Origin: Rhodospirillum rubrum ATCC 11170
GTDB lineage: Bacteria > Pseudomonadota > Alphaproteobacteria > Rhodospirillales > Rhodospirillaceae
DNA: 64,000 nt
Direction of reading: 5' to 3'
NCBI RefSeq assembly: GCF_000013085.1
Contig: NC_007643.1
Span: forward strand, 1,535,001 to 1,599,000
The translations under genes and the position numbers were made by a program. The notes below the pieces were generated by a model that worked only from the letters and a program-made list of their open reading frames with translations, was not told the origin of the DNA and ran no database searches. The first letter of the stretch is position 1. Each line of letters starts with the position of its first letter. This document shows positions 9,051 to 17,599 of this stretch, piece by piece.

Positions 9051-11375
9051 CTAGTTGCGCAAGGGCTTGCCGGTGAGCAGCATGGTCTCGATGCGGGCCA
9101 GGGTTTCCGGCCGCCGGGCCAAGGCCATGAAGTGCGTGCGCTCAAGCTCGAGCAGAGCGTCTTCCGTCAGCGTCACGGTGATGTCGGTATCGCCGCCCGA
9201 AAGAATATCGGCCAAGGCGCCGCAGACCACGCCGTCATAGGGGGTGGCCTTGCCCTGGCGCTGGACGCTGGCGACCGCCATGTCGAGGCCGGTCTTGGCG
9301 GCGGCGCCGGGCAGGGTGAATTCCCGCCTGGGCGGCGGGGCGTAGCCCTCGACCAGGGCCAGGGCCTTGGCCTTGGCGTCGGCCAGCAGGCGGTCGCGGT
9401 TCATGGTGATGCCGTCGCCCTCGCGCAGGAACAAAAGCTCCTTGGCCTCGGCCGCCGATTTGGCGACGGTCGCCGTGCTCACGGTCTCGAACACTTTGGA
9501 AAGCGCCGGCATCGGCCCCTTGGGCAATTGGCCGAGGGTCGACCAGCGGTGGAGCATTTCCGTGCAGCCGCCCCAGGCCGGAACCAGCCCGACGCCGACC
9601 TCGACCAGACCGATATAGCTTTCCGCATGGGCCTGGACGGCGTCGCAATGGAGCAGGATCTCGCAGCCGCCGCCCAAAGCCAGACCCGAGGGGGCGCCGA
9701 CGACGGGGAAGGGGGCTTCGCGCAGCGCCCGATAGGTCTTCTGACCCTCGGCGACCAGGGTTTCGATCTCGCTCCAGGCGGCGATATTGGCGGCGAACAG
9801 GGCGAGCCCAAGGTTGGCGCCGGCGGAAAAGGCGCCGCCCTCGTTATAGATGACCAGGGCCTTGAACTGGCGGGCCACCAGCTTCAGCGATTTGGCGAGC
9901 AAGCCAAGGATATCGGGATCAAGCGCGTTCATCTTCGAGGTGAACTCGAAGCAGGCCACGCCGTCGCCGATGTCCCACAGCGCCGCCGAGCCGTTCTTCA
10001 GCAGCGGCTTGGACACCAGCTTGATGTCTTCGAGCAGCAGCACGCCGTCGGGGCGCAGATGGCTGCGGTAGGCGCCATCGGGCTGCAAGATCTCGCGGTG
10101 CCCCTCGGTCACCTTGTACACCTTGCGGCCGGCGGCCTGGGCCAGATAGGGGGGAACCGGGTCGCCTTGGGCGGTCAGCGCCGCCGCCAGCCAATCCGCG
10201 CCCAGGCGGTCGATCAACTCGAACGGCCCCTGCTTCCAATTGTAGCCCAGGCGCATGGCGTCATCGATCGCCGCCGGATCATCGGCGGCGTCGCCAACCA
10301 GCAGGGCGGCATAGCTCAGCGTACGGGTCAGCACGGCGCGGGCATAGCGGCCGACGGGGCTGTCGTGATCGAGCAGGGCGCGCAGGTCGCGGCCGGCGAC
10401 GCGGATGGCCTCGGGATCGGCCGGGCGTTCGGGCCGCCATTCGCCGCTGTGCAGGTCGATGGCTTCCTTGACCTTGCCGCCCTTGGCGCGGGTGATGCGA
10501 TAGAAGCCGCCCTTGCCTTTGCGCCCGGTATAGCCTTCGGCGATCATCTTATCGACGACCGCCAGCGGCCGGTTATAGGCCTGGAAGGGATCGTCCTTGG
10601 GCAGGGCGGCGGCGAGGCTGGCGTTGACATGGGGCATCAGGTCGAGGCCGACCAGATCGAGCAGCCCGAAGACCCCGGTCTTGGGAATGCCCATCGGCCG
10701 GCCGATCACGGCGTCGGCCTCTTCGATCGAGAGATTATGATCAAAGGCCTCGGCGACGGCGGCCTGCAGCCAGTAAACGCCCAAGCGGTTGGCGATGAAG
10801 CCCGGGCGGTCCTTACAGGCGACCACGCCCTTGCCCAGGCGATGGTCGGCGAAGCGGCTGATGGTCTCCACCACCTCGGGCTTGGTCTGGGCGCCGGCCA
10901 CCACTTCAAGCAGGCGCATGTAGCGCGGCGGGTTGAAGAAGTGGGTGACCAGGAAATCCTCGGCGAAGCGGTCGCCCAGGCCCTCGGTCAGGGTCGAGAG
11001 TGGAATGGTCGAGGTGTTGGATGACACCACCGAGCCGTCCTTGCGCACGGCCTCGACCCGCCGGTAAAGATCCTGCTTGAGATCGGCGCGCTCCAAGATG
11101 GCCTCGACGATCCAATCGCAATCGGCCAGCTTATCAAGATCGTCTTCGATATTGCCCGGCGTCACCCGCTTGGCCGCCGCCTTGCCCATGAAGGCGGAGG
11201 GCTCGCTTTTTTGCAGGCGCTCGATCGCCTTGGCGGCGATGGCGCTGCGGTCTTCGCTGTCCTTGGCGACGATGTCGAGCAACAGCACGGGTAGCCCGGC
11301 ATTGGCCACATGGGCGGCGATTCCTGCCCCCATGACCCCGGCGCCGATCACGGCGACTTTGGCGATTTCGCTCAT
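9051..11375 (-). CDS. 3-Hydroxyacyl-CoA dehydrogenase / enoyl-CoA hydratase fusion
   Basis: A bifunctional beta-oxidation enzyme of 774 residues. The NAD-binding 3-hydroxyacyl-CoA dehydrogenase domain is N-terminal (VIGAGVMGAGIAAHVANAG, residues 8-26; VSSNTSTIPL; FFNPPRYM), and an enoyl-CoA hydratase/isomerase domain is C-terminal (FSAGANLGLAL, GLALGGGCEILLHCDAV). This order is the reverse of E. coli FadB and matches the FadN-like group. The start at 11375 is preferred over a longer frame because a GGGAGCGTGAG Shine-Dalgarno lies just before it. The thiolase gene ends 13 bases upstream. Confidence 0.93.
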   Translation of the reverse strand: MSEIAKVAVIGAGVMGAGIAAHVANAGLPVLLLDIVAKDSEDRSAIAAKAIERLQKSEPSAFMGKAAAKRVTPGNIEDDLDKLADCDWIVEAILERADLKQDLYRRVEAVRKDGSVVSSNTSTIPLSTLTEGLGDRFAEDFLVTHFFNPPRYMRLLEVVAGAQTKPEVVETISRFADHRLGKGVVACKDRPGFIANRLGVYWLQAAVAEAFDHNLSIEEADAVIGRPMGIPKTGVFGLLDLVGLDLMPHVNASLAAALPKDDPFQAYNRPLAVVDKMIAEGYTGRKGKGGFYRITRAKGGKVKEAIDLHSGEWRPERPADPEAIRVAGRDLRALLDHDSPVGRYARAVLTRTLSYAALLVGDAADDPAAIDDAMRLGYNWKQGPFELIDRLGADWLAAALTAQGDPVPPYLAQAAGRKVYKVTEGHREILQPDGAYRSHLRPDGVLLLEDIKLVSKPLLKNGSAALWDIGDGVACFEFTSKMNALDPDILGLLAKSLKLVARQFKALVIYNEGGAFSAGANLGLALFAANIAAWSEIETLVAEGQKTYRALREAPFPVVGAPSGLALGGGCEILLHCDAVQAHAESYIGLVEVGVGLVPAWGGCTEMLHRWSTLGQLPKGPMPALSKVFETVSTATVAKSAAEAKELLFLREGDGITMNRDRLLADAKAKALALVEGYAPPPRREFTLPGAAAKTGLDMAVASVQRQGKATPYDGVVCGALADILSGGDTDITVTLTEDALLELERTHFMALARRPETLARIETMLLTGKPLRN

Positions 11376-11388
11376 CTCACGCTCCCTG

Positions 11389-12531
11389 TCAGACCGCTTC
11401 GAGGATGGTGGCGATACCCTGGCCACCGCCGATGCACTGGGTGGCTAGCGCGTAGCGCCCACCCTGACGCTTGAGCAAGGACGCCGCCTTGCCGACGATG
11501 CGCGCCCCCGTGGCGCCCAGCGGATGGCCAAGGGCGATGGCGCCGCCGTCGATATTGACCTTATCGGCGTCCAGGCCGAGCTCGCCAAGGCAGGCCAGGG
11601 CCTGCGAGGCGAAGGCCTCGTTCAATTCGATGACATCAAGGGCGCCGGCGTCGATCCCCGCCCGCTCCAGGGCCTTGCGCGAGGCCGCCACCGGGCCGAT
11701 GCCCATGATCTCCGGGTCGCAGCCGGCGACGGCGATGCTTTTGAGCGCGGCCAGCGGCGTTAGGCCATGGCGATCGGCGTACTCGCGCGAGCAGACGAAG
11801 ACCGCCGAGGCGCCATCGGTCAGCGGCGAGGAGGTTCCCGCCGTCACCACGCCCTCGGTCGAAAAGGCCGGCTTCAGCTCGGCCAGTCCGTCCAGGGTGG
11901 TTTCCGGGCGGACGCAGCCATCGGTCTCGACGCTGGCGCCGCCGCGCGGATCGGTGATGGCGACGATCTCGTCGCTCAGATGGCCGGCGTCCTGGGCCGT
12001 CTTGGCCCGCTGGTGCGAGCGGAGGGCGAACTCCTCCTGGGCCTTGCGATCGATCTTCCAGCGCTTGGCCACGTTTTCGGCCGTATCGCCCATGCCCATA
12101 TAGGCGCCGGGCATGGCCTTGGCGAAGGCCGGATTGGGCAAGGGATTGAAGCCCATCATCGGCACCCGGCTCATGCTTTCGACCCCGGCGCAGACGAAGG
12201 CCTCGCCAGCCCCCAGGGCGATGGCGCCGGCGGCCATGTGGATTGATTGCATCGACGAGCCGCAGAAGCGGTTGACCGTCACCCCGGCGGTCGATTGGGG
12301 CAGGCCGGCCATCAGCCCGATCAGCCGGGCGACGTTCAAACCCTGCTCACCCTCGGGAAAGGCGCAACCGAGGATCAGATCCTCGATCGTGGCCGGATCA
12401 ACCCCGGTTCGCGCGACCAGGGCCTTGATCACCTGGGCGGCCAGATCATCGGGACGTACCCGGGCCAGGGCGCCCTTGCGGGCCGGGGTGAAGGGGGACC
12501 GGACGTAGCTTGCGAGTACCACCTGGGTCAT
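11389..12531 (-). CDS. fadA: Acetyl-CoA acyltransferase (thiolase)
   Basis: Cleaves 3-ketoacyl-CoA to acetyl-CoA and a shortened acyl-CoA. The 380-residue protein begins MTQVVLASYVRSPFTPARKG. The nucleophilic Cys lies in VNRFCGSSMQSIHMAAGAI near residue 90, and the C-terminal GHPLGATGARI and TQCIGGGQGIA motifs supply the second His and Cys. The upstream in-frame extension of 11 residues lacks support. The gene lies between merR and the FadB-like gene and is probably cotranscribed with both. Confidence 0.95.
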   Translation of the reverse strand: MTQVVLASYVRSPFTPARKGALARVRPDDLAAQVIKALVARTGVDPATIEDLILGCAFPEGEQGLNVARLIGLMAGLPQSTAGVTVNRFCGSSMQSIHMAAGAIALGAGEAFVCAGVESMSRVPMMGFNPLPNPAFAKAMPGAYMGMGDTAENVAKRWKIDRKAQEEFALRSHQRAKTAQDAGHLSDEIVAITDPRGGASVETDGCVRPETTLDGLAELKPAFSTEGVVTAGTSSPLTDGASAVFVCSREYADRHGLTPLAALKSIAVAGCDPEIMGIGPVAASRKALERAGIDAGALDVIELNEAFASQALACLGELGLDADKVNIDGGAIALGHPLGATGARIVGKAASLLKRQGGRYALATQCIGGGQGIATILEAV

Positions 12532-12583
12532 TTTGGGTCGTCTCCTCCCTTGGGACGGGTTCATAGGCTGCCAGCACGCGGAG

Positions 12584-12982
12584 TCAGCCCTGTGGGTGGG
12601 GGTTGACCCCCTTGGCTTTCAGGGCTTCGAGGCTCTGGCGCTCGATATCGCGGAGTTCGCGCAAGCTGGTTTCCACCGCTTGGCGCTGCTCTTCGAGTTG
12701 GGCGACGCGCTGGCGCACCTTGGCCAGCAGCAGGGTGATCTGTTCGACCTGGGTTTTGTCGGTGGCGTAAAGGTCAAGGAACTCCTTGATGTCGCGCAGG
12801 GTGAAGCCCAGGCTTTTGCCGCGCAAAATCAGGGTCATCCGCGCCCGGTCCTTGGCCGTGTAAACCCGGGTCGTTCCTACGCGGCGGGGCGAAATCAGGC
12901 CCTTGTCCTCGTAGAAGCGAATGGTGCGCGGGGTGATCCCCAGGCTCCGTCCCAGATCCGTCACCGAGTAAAGAGTGTCCAT
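12584..12982 (-). CDS. MerR-family transcriptional regulator
   Basis: A 132-residue regulator with an N-terminal MerR winged helix-turn-helix (YSVTDLGRSLGITPRTIRFY, residues 5-24, then EDKGLISP) and a C-terminal coiled coil (about 78-120), with no obvious metal-binding cysteines. It resembles regulators of fatty-acid or branched-chain acyl degradation genes such as LiuR. It is the first gene of the merR-thiolase-FadB-like-acyl-CoA dehydrogenase series, with 52 bases to the thiolase. It probably controls this operon and itself, but that is inference from position. Confidence 0.88.
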   Translation of the reverse strand: MDTLYSVTDLGRSLGITPRTIRFYEDKGLISPRRVGTTRVYTAKDRARMTLILRGKSLGFTLRDIKEFLDLYATDKTQVEQITLLLAKVRQRVAQLEEQRQAVETSLRELRDIERQSLEALKAKGVNPHPQG

Positions 12983-13004
12983 GCCGATAAATGCCGTTTC
13001 GTTG

Positions 13005-13042
13005 CAGAGAAGCTGATAAGGGCCAGAGAAGCTGGTAAGGGC
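13005..13042. repeat. Two tandem 19-bp repeats upstream of merR
   Basis: The segments 13005-13023 and 13024-13042 are adjacent direct copies (CAGAGAAGCTGATAAGGGC type) that differ only at one base (A versus G at the twelfth position). They lie 23 bases upstream of the merR start. A directly repeated block there could be a regulator-binding array or a simple duplication. Seen directly; role unknown. Confidence 0.7.
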
Positions 13043-13084
13043 GTGATCGCGCCCCTAACGTTACCCTTCAGGCGCGCGGAAAGA

Positions 13085-13107
13085 TCGCGATGGCCCCCCC
13101 ATCGCGA
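13085..13107 (-). terminator. Stem-loop downstream of the acyl-CoA ligase gene
   Basis: A perfect 9-bp stem (TCGCGATGG with CCATCGCGA, five-base loop) starts six bases after the stop of the minus-strand ligase gene and is followed on that strand by TCTTTCC. It is a plausible transcription terminator for fadD. Confidence 0.6.
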
Positions 13108-13112
13108 CAAAC

Positions 13113-14807
13113 TCAGGAGGCCTTGTCTGCGCCGGCCAAGGCTTTGGCCCGTTCCTCGTCGACCAAGGCTTTTTTGGAAAGCTTGCCAACCATGGTGCGC
13201 GGCAGGTCGTCGCGCAGTTCGATGGTCTTGGGCATTTCGATGCGCGAAATCTGGGTGGCGAGATAGGTCTTGAGGTCTTCGGGGGTGGCGCTGTGACCGT
13301 CACGCAGGCGGACGAAGGCCTTGGGCGCCTCGCCGCGGTAATCATCGGGCAGGCCGATGACCACCGCCTCGGCCACCGCCTCGTGCTGATAGAGCGCTTC
13401 CTCGATGATCCGGGGATAGACGTTGTAGCCGCCGCACAAGATGACATCCTTGATGCGGTCGACGAGGAAGACATAGCCCTCGTCGTCGATATAGCCGATG
13501 TCGCCGGTGCGCAGCGCGCCGTCGATGAAGGTGTCCTCGGTGTCCTGGGGACGGCGCCAATAGCCGGCCATCACCTGGGGGCCGCGCACGCAGATCTCGC
13601 CGCGTTCGCCGCGCGGCACGATCAGCGCCGGATCAAGGACTGAACGGATCTCGACGGTGGTGCCGGGCAGCGGCTGACCGATCGAGCCCGGCTTGATCGC
13701 GCCGTCGAGCGGGTTGCAGCACACCACCGGCGAGGCTTCCGACAGGCCGTAGCCTTCGATCAGGGTGCAGCCGGTCAACTCCTCGAAGCGGGTTTTGACC
13801 TCGATGGGCAGCGGCGCGCCGCCCGACAGACAAAAGCGCAGCGACGACAGGTCGTAAGGGGTTTTCGCCACGGCGCCGATGATCGCCGAGTAAATGGTCG
13901 GCACCCCGGGGAACAGCGTCGGCTTTTTGCGGGCGATGGTCTTGAGCACGGTTTCCAGATCGAAGCGCGGCAGCAAGATCAGCTCGGCGCCGAGCGCCAG
14001 GGCGACGTTCATCGCCACGGTCATGGCGAAGACATGGAAGAACGGCAAAACGGCGAGCATCTTTTCCTCGCCCCAGCGCGCCTCGGGGAACCAGCCGAGG
14101 ATCTGGGTGAGATTGCCCGTGACATTGGCATGGGTCAGCATCGCGCCCTTGGGCAGGCCGGTGGTGCCGCCGGTGTATTGCAAGACGGCGACGGCGGTGG
14201 CCGGGTCGATGGCGACGGGGCGCGGCGGGGTTTTGGTGGCGATCAGCTTGGCAAAGCCGATATGGCGCCGATCAGTGGGGACATCGGCCAGTTCGGAGCG
14301 CTTGAGCACGCTAAAGAGCAGGCTTTTCACCGAAGGCAGGATCGCCGACATCGAGCAGACGACAATGCGCTCGAGCGCCGTATCACCCAACAGGGCGGCG
14401 ACCTTGGGGTAGATCTGGCGGAGATCGAGGGTGACCATCAGCGTGGTTCCCGAATCCTCGACCAGTTCGCGCAATTCCCGCTCGACGTAAAGCGGGTTGA
14501 AATTGACGACGATGCCGCCGGCCTTGAGCACGCCGTAGTAACAGATGATGTAATAGGGCGTATTGGGCAGACAGAGGCCGACCCGCGTGCCGGGTTCGAC
14601 CCCCAGGCTTTGGAAGCCGGCGCAGGCGCGGTCGATCTGCTCGCCCAACTCGCGGTAGGTCCATTTGCGGCCGAGGAAATCGATGGCCGGATTATCGGGA
14701 AAGCGGGCGATGATCGCATCGAGCATCGCGCAAACCGGCCCGCTGGGCAGGGGCAGGCGCGGGGCCGTCGTGAGACTGGAAGGCGGAAGCGGGGAGTCAT
14801 GCATCAT
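13113..14807 (-). CDS. fadD: Long-chain fatty-acid--CoA ligase
   Basis: Activates fatty acids to acyl-CoA with ATP. The 564-residue ANL-superfamily protein shows the P-loop YTGGTTGLPKGAML (near residue 212), the IEGYGLSEASPVV motif, the RTGDIGYIDDEGYVF hinge region and the C-terminal catalytic Lys in the MVGKLSKKAL segment. The start at 14807 begins ATG-ATG with an AGGGA Shine-Dalgarno. It lies directly downstream of the FadL-type porin gene, so uptake and activation are adjacent. Confidence 0.93.
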   Translation of the reverse strand: MMHDSPLPPSSLTTAPRLPLPSGPVCAMLDAIIARFPDNPAIDFLGRKWTYRELGEQIDRACAGFQSLGVEPGTRVGLCLPNTPYYIICYYGVLKAGGIVVNFNPLYVERELRELVEDSGTTLMVTLDLRQIYPKVAALLGDTALERIVVCSMSAILPSVKSLLFSVLKRSELADVPTDRRHIGFAKLIATKTPPRPVAIDPATAVAVLQYTGGTTGLPKGAMLTHANVTGNLTQILGWFPEARWGEEKMLAVLPFFHVFAMTVAMNVALALGAELILLPRFDLETVLKTIARKKPTLFPGVPTIYSAIIGAVAKTPYDLSSLRFCLSGGAPLPIEVKTRFEELTGCTLIEGYGLSEASPVVCCNPLDGAIKPGSIGQPLPGTTVEIRSVLDPALIVPRGERGEICVRGPQVMAGYWRRPQDTEDTFIDGALRTGDIGYIDDEGYVFLVDRIKDVILCGGYNVYPRIIEEALYQHEAVAEAVVIGLPDDYRGEAPKAFVRLRDGHSATPEDLKTYLATQISRIEMPKTIELRDDLPRTMVGKLSKKALVDEERAKALAGADKAS

Positions 14808-14895
14808 CGAAATATCCCTGCTGGCGACGGCGTTTGGCGGTGGAAAGCGGCGCTTCCGCTGGAGGGGGCCAACGGAAGCGTCCCTTTTTGATGGC

Positions 14896-16185
14896 TTAGA
14901 AACGCAACGTCGCGCTGGCCGACAGGATGTCGATCGAGCTGTCGTAGGTGCCCGTCAGATTGCCCTGGGCGGTGGTTTCGTTGATGCTGACCCGATCGGC
15001 GAAGATGTGGGCGTAGGAGGCGTCGAGACTGAAGCTGTCGGTCACCGCGTAGCTCACGCCGGCGGCCAGCCAATAGCGGTTGGTATCGGGGATGCGGGCG
15101 GTGCGGTGCTTCTTGCCGACGGGGGCCTGGTCATAGGCCACGCCGATCCGCAGGGCGACGTCCTCGACCGGCTTGTAGATGCCGCCAAGGGCGACGAACA
15201 TGGTGTCTTCCCAGCTTTCATCGACGCGGGTGATCACCCCGCCCTTGTCGTTCTCGATCTTCAATTCGTCAAACAGCGACCAGTTGGTCCAGGCGACATC
15301 GGCCGTGACCGCCCATTGCGGATCGAATTCGTGATAGGCGCCGATGCTGACCACATCCGGGGTCGTCAAATCGGCCGAGGCGCCGCTGTTGACGAGGCCG
15401 CGCGAGATGGCCAAAGGCCGGGCGACATTGGTGTATTTGGCGTCGCCATCGAAATTGTGCTCGACGCGCGAGCGGTAGTTGACGCCGATGCGGGTGGTTT
15501 CGGTCGGCTCCCACAAAGCGCCGATATTGAAGCCGTAGCCGATATCCGAGCCCGAGACCTTGGCGCGACCGTCACCGGCCACCAGACCGAAGTTGTTGAC
15601 GGCGTTGGTCAGCTTGACCGAGGCGAACTGCACAACCGGGCCACCGCCGATCGAGAAATCGCCAAACGACGAATCGCCAACCACCCGATAGGCCACCGAA
15701 GGCGTCAGGGTGACGATCTGCAGATCGGATTCGATCGCCTGATAGCGCCCGGCCCAGTTCTTGTCGTAATCGGTGCGCAGGCCGAAGGGCACATTGGCGG
15801 CGATGCCGAACTTCAGGTCGTCGTTATAGCTGTATACGCCATAGAATGACGGCACGGCCGCGTCGGCCACGGCGTCGCCGCCTTCGATGCTGCCCGTCGA
15901 ACCGCCCAGGGCGTTGGTGCCCGAGCCGCTGAAATGGGCCTTTGGCATGATATAGGTCAAAACGCTGTCGGCTTGGGTGCCCTTGAGGCGGGTGAGGCCG
16001 GCGGGGTTATAAAAGGCGGTGCTCGGGTCATAAGCCTTGGCGGTGGCGCCGGCGAAGGCGTTGCCCAGGCCCTCGGCGCTCTGTTCCTTCAACTGGAAAC
16101 CCGAAGCCCAGGCCGAGCCGCCGCTCAGGGCCACGGCCAGTCCACACAGACCGGCGACGGCCCCGGATGTACGAATAATGGTCAT
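14896..16185 (-). CDS. fadL: OmpP1/FadL-family outer-membrane fatty-acid transporter
   Basis: A 429-residue outer-membrane beta-barrel that admits long-chain fatty acids or other hydrophobic compounds. A signal peptide (about residues 1-26, ending ASAWASG-like) precedes the hallmark GFQLKEQSAEGLGNAFAG and FYNPAGLTRLKG segments of the N-terminal hatch. The protein ends in Phe (SASATLRF), the usual outer-membrane sorting signal. ATG 16185 is chosen because GGAGGATAGCGTTG precedes it and the signal peptide then starts properly; the longer frame does not encode a sensible N-terminus. Confidence 0.92.
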   Translation of the reverse strand: MTIIRTSGAVAGLCGLAVALSGGSAWASGFQLKEQSAEGLGNAFAGATAKAYDPSTAFYNPAGLTRLKGTQADSVLTYIMPKAHFSGSGTNALGGSTGSIEGGDAVADAAVPSFYGVYSYNDDLKFGIAANVPFGLRTDYDKNWAGRYQAIESDLQIVTLTPSVAYRVVGDSSFGDFSIGGGPVVQFASVKLTNAVNNFGLVAGDGRAKVSGSDIGYGFNIGALWEPTETTRIGVNYRSRVEHNFDGDAKYTNVARPLAISRGLVNSGASADLTTPDVVSIGAYHEFDPQWAVTADVAWTNWSLFDELKIENDKGGVITRVDESWEDTMFVALGGIYKPVEDVALRIGVAYDQAPVGKKHRTARIPDTNRYWLAAGVSYAVTDSFSLDASYAHIFADRVSINETTAQGNLTGTYDSSIDILSASATLRF

Positions 16186-16312
16186 CAACGCTATCCTCCC
16201 TGTCACAGACTTTTGTTGCTTTAGCCGATAACGGCCTGATTGTGGACTCTGTCCCAAGCCCTCCCGTCGTCTTGGGAAGCAGGGCCCAACCTCCGCGTTC
16301 TTTTGCCCGGAG

Positions 16313-16978
16313 TTATTGGGATAAACGTATGAATTCGATGGGAAAACTCCGACGGCTGAACGTCGCCCTGAGCAAAAGGCCCTCGCCGTCGTACCACAAC
16401 TCGCGGTCGATATCGCCCTTGAGGGAAAAACGCTCGGCGTCAATGGCCGCGCCGGCGATCACCACCGTCTCCTTGCCCTTGGCCTGACTGGCGACGCTGT
16501 AAAGCTCGGCGTCGATGACGCTATAGAGCGGCCGCCCCGCGACCACGGCGCGGGTCCACAGCGTCAGGGGTAGGGCATCGGTCGGTAAATCCGCAGGCTT
16601 GCCGTCAACGGTGACCTGACGGCCCCCGCCTTGATCAACCACGCTGAGGCTATGGCGGGTGCCGTCGTCATTGGTGCGCGTCGTAACCGAGACCAAAGCA
16701 CCATTGCGCCACAGCTCCTCGCGGTGGTGGTCGTAATGGACGCTGACGAAGAGGATGCGGGTGTCGCTCAGCGTCTCGACGACGACGCGGGTTTCCCCGC
16801 CCTGGCGGCGCAAGGTCACGGTTTCGCGGCCGATCGGCGAGTCGTTGGCGCGGATCTCATAGACGAGGGCGCGGTTGGCCAAGGGATCGGCGGCCTGGCC
16901 GGACCCGGGCGCGAGGACGACCAGGGCGAGGGCGAGCAACGGGGCGAAAAGCCGCGGGGGACCAGAGGTCATCGCCAT
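16313..16978 (-). CDS. Secreted DUF6134-family protein
   Basis: A 221-residue protein with a clear N-terminal signal peptide (hydrophobic LFAPLLALALVVLAPGSGQA, about residues 9-28), so it is periplasmic. The body is beta-rich (ETVTLRRQGGETRVVVETL, WRNGALVSVTTRTNDDG) as in the uncharacterised DUF6134 family. It sits between the SCP2-domain gene (five bases away) and fadL, so a lipid-related role is possible. No catalytic motif was recognised. Confidence 0.8.
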   Translation of the reverse strand: MAMTSGPPRLFAPLLALALVVLAPGSGQAADPLANRALVYEIRANDSPIGRETVTLRRQGGETRVVVETLSDTRILFVSVHYDHHREELWRNGALVSVTTRTNDDGTRHSLSVVDQGGGRQVTVDGKPADLPTDALPLTLWTRAVVAGRPLYSVIDAELYSVASQAKGKETVVIAGAAIDAERFSLKGDIDRELWYDGEGLLLRATFSRRSFPIEFIRLSQ

Positions 16979-16983
16979 GTCCC

Positions 16984-17283
16984 CTATTCCAAAGCCGCGA
17001 CGAGTTTCATGGCGACGCCCTTGGAGCCGCTGACGCGGATCCGTCCCATGGCGAAGGCGAGCATCGGATCAAGGGTGCCCGCGAGCAGCTTGCCTAGATT
17101 GTTCGCCGACAGGGAGATGGTGCAATCGGCATCGAGGTCGTCGTCTCCCAGGCGGGCCGGAGCGGTTCGGGCGTCGACGATCAGCTGGCCATCGGCCCCC
17201 AGATCGAAGCGGACGACGGCGCCCAGGCGGTCGAGACGATCGATGTCGGCCGTCAGGCGATCGGTCATTTCCCCATCGCGCAA
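16984..17283 (-). CDS. SCP2 sterol-carrier-domain protein
   Basis: A 99-residue single-domain protein resembling the SCP2 sterol/lipid-carrier fold, with the characteristic [20 protein letters not shown] and [19 protein letters not shown] segments. It probably binds fatty acyl or other hydrophobic ligands in the cytoplasm. The best start is TTG at 17283, seven bases after a strong GGGAGG Shine-Dalgarno; the ATG at 17268 is 22 bases from that site and less likely. It is the first gene of a leftward series with the DUF6134 gene. Confidence 0.85.
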   Translation of the reverse strand: MRDGEMTDRLTADIDRLDRLGAVVRFDLGADGQLIVDARTAPARLGDDDLDADCTISLSANNLGKLLAGTLDPMLAFAMGRIRVSGSKGVAMKLVAALE

Positions 17284-17599
17284 TTTTTATCCTCCCTGGC
17301 GTATCGGCGGCTTTTACCACCTTGCATGTTGTCGTATACATTAAGCGTATTTCGCATGAGGCATCCACAAAAATATCATACCTCAACGCTGCTTTTTCAC
17401 GCTGCACGTGCGAAACGCGGGAGAATAATCCGACTAAGGGTCTATTCGAGGGGCTATGTGTTGCTCTTAATGGTGGTTTTCAACCGGGCGTTACGGAGAA
17501 TTCTTGGGAGCCGGCGCCTTGGTTTTCCCTTGATAAGACGCCGCCGCCCGGAGCGGAAAACCCGACCGGGGATGAAAAAACAATTGGGAGGATCGATAG
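17284..17599. other. Divergent intergenic region between SCP2 gene and acyl-CoA ligase gene
   Basis: This 316-base region is more AT-rich than its surroundings (notably 17325-17480) and must hold the divergent promoters. Short open frames cross it but have no codon bias or recognisable product. A GGGAGG ribosome site for each gene lies at either end. I see no convincing palindrome or riboswitch. Confidence 0.5.
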
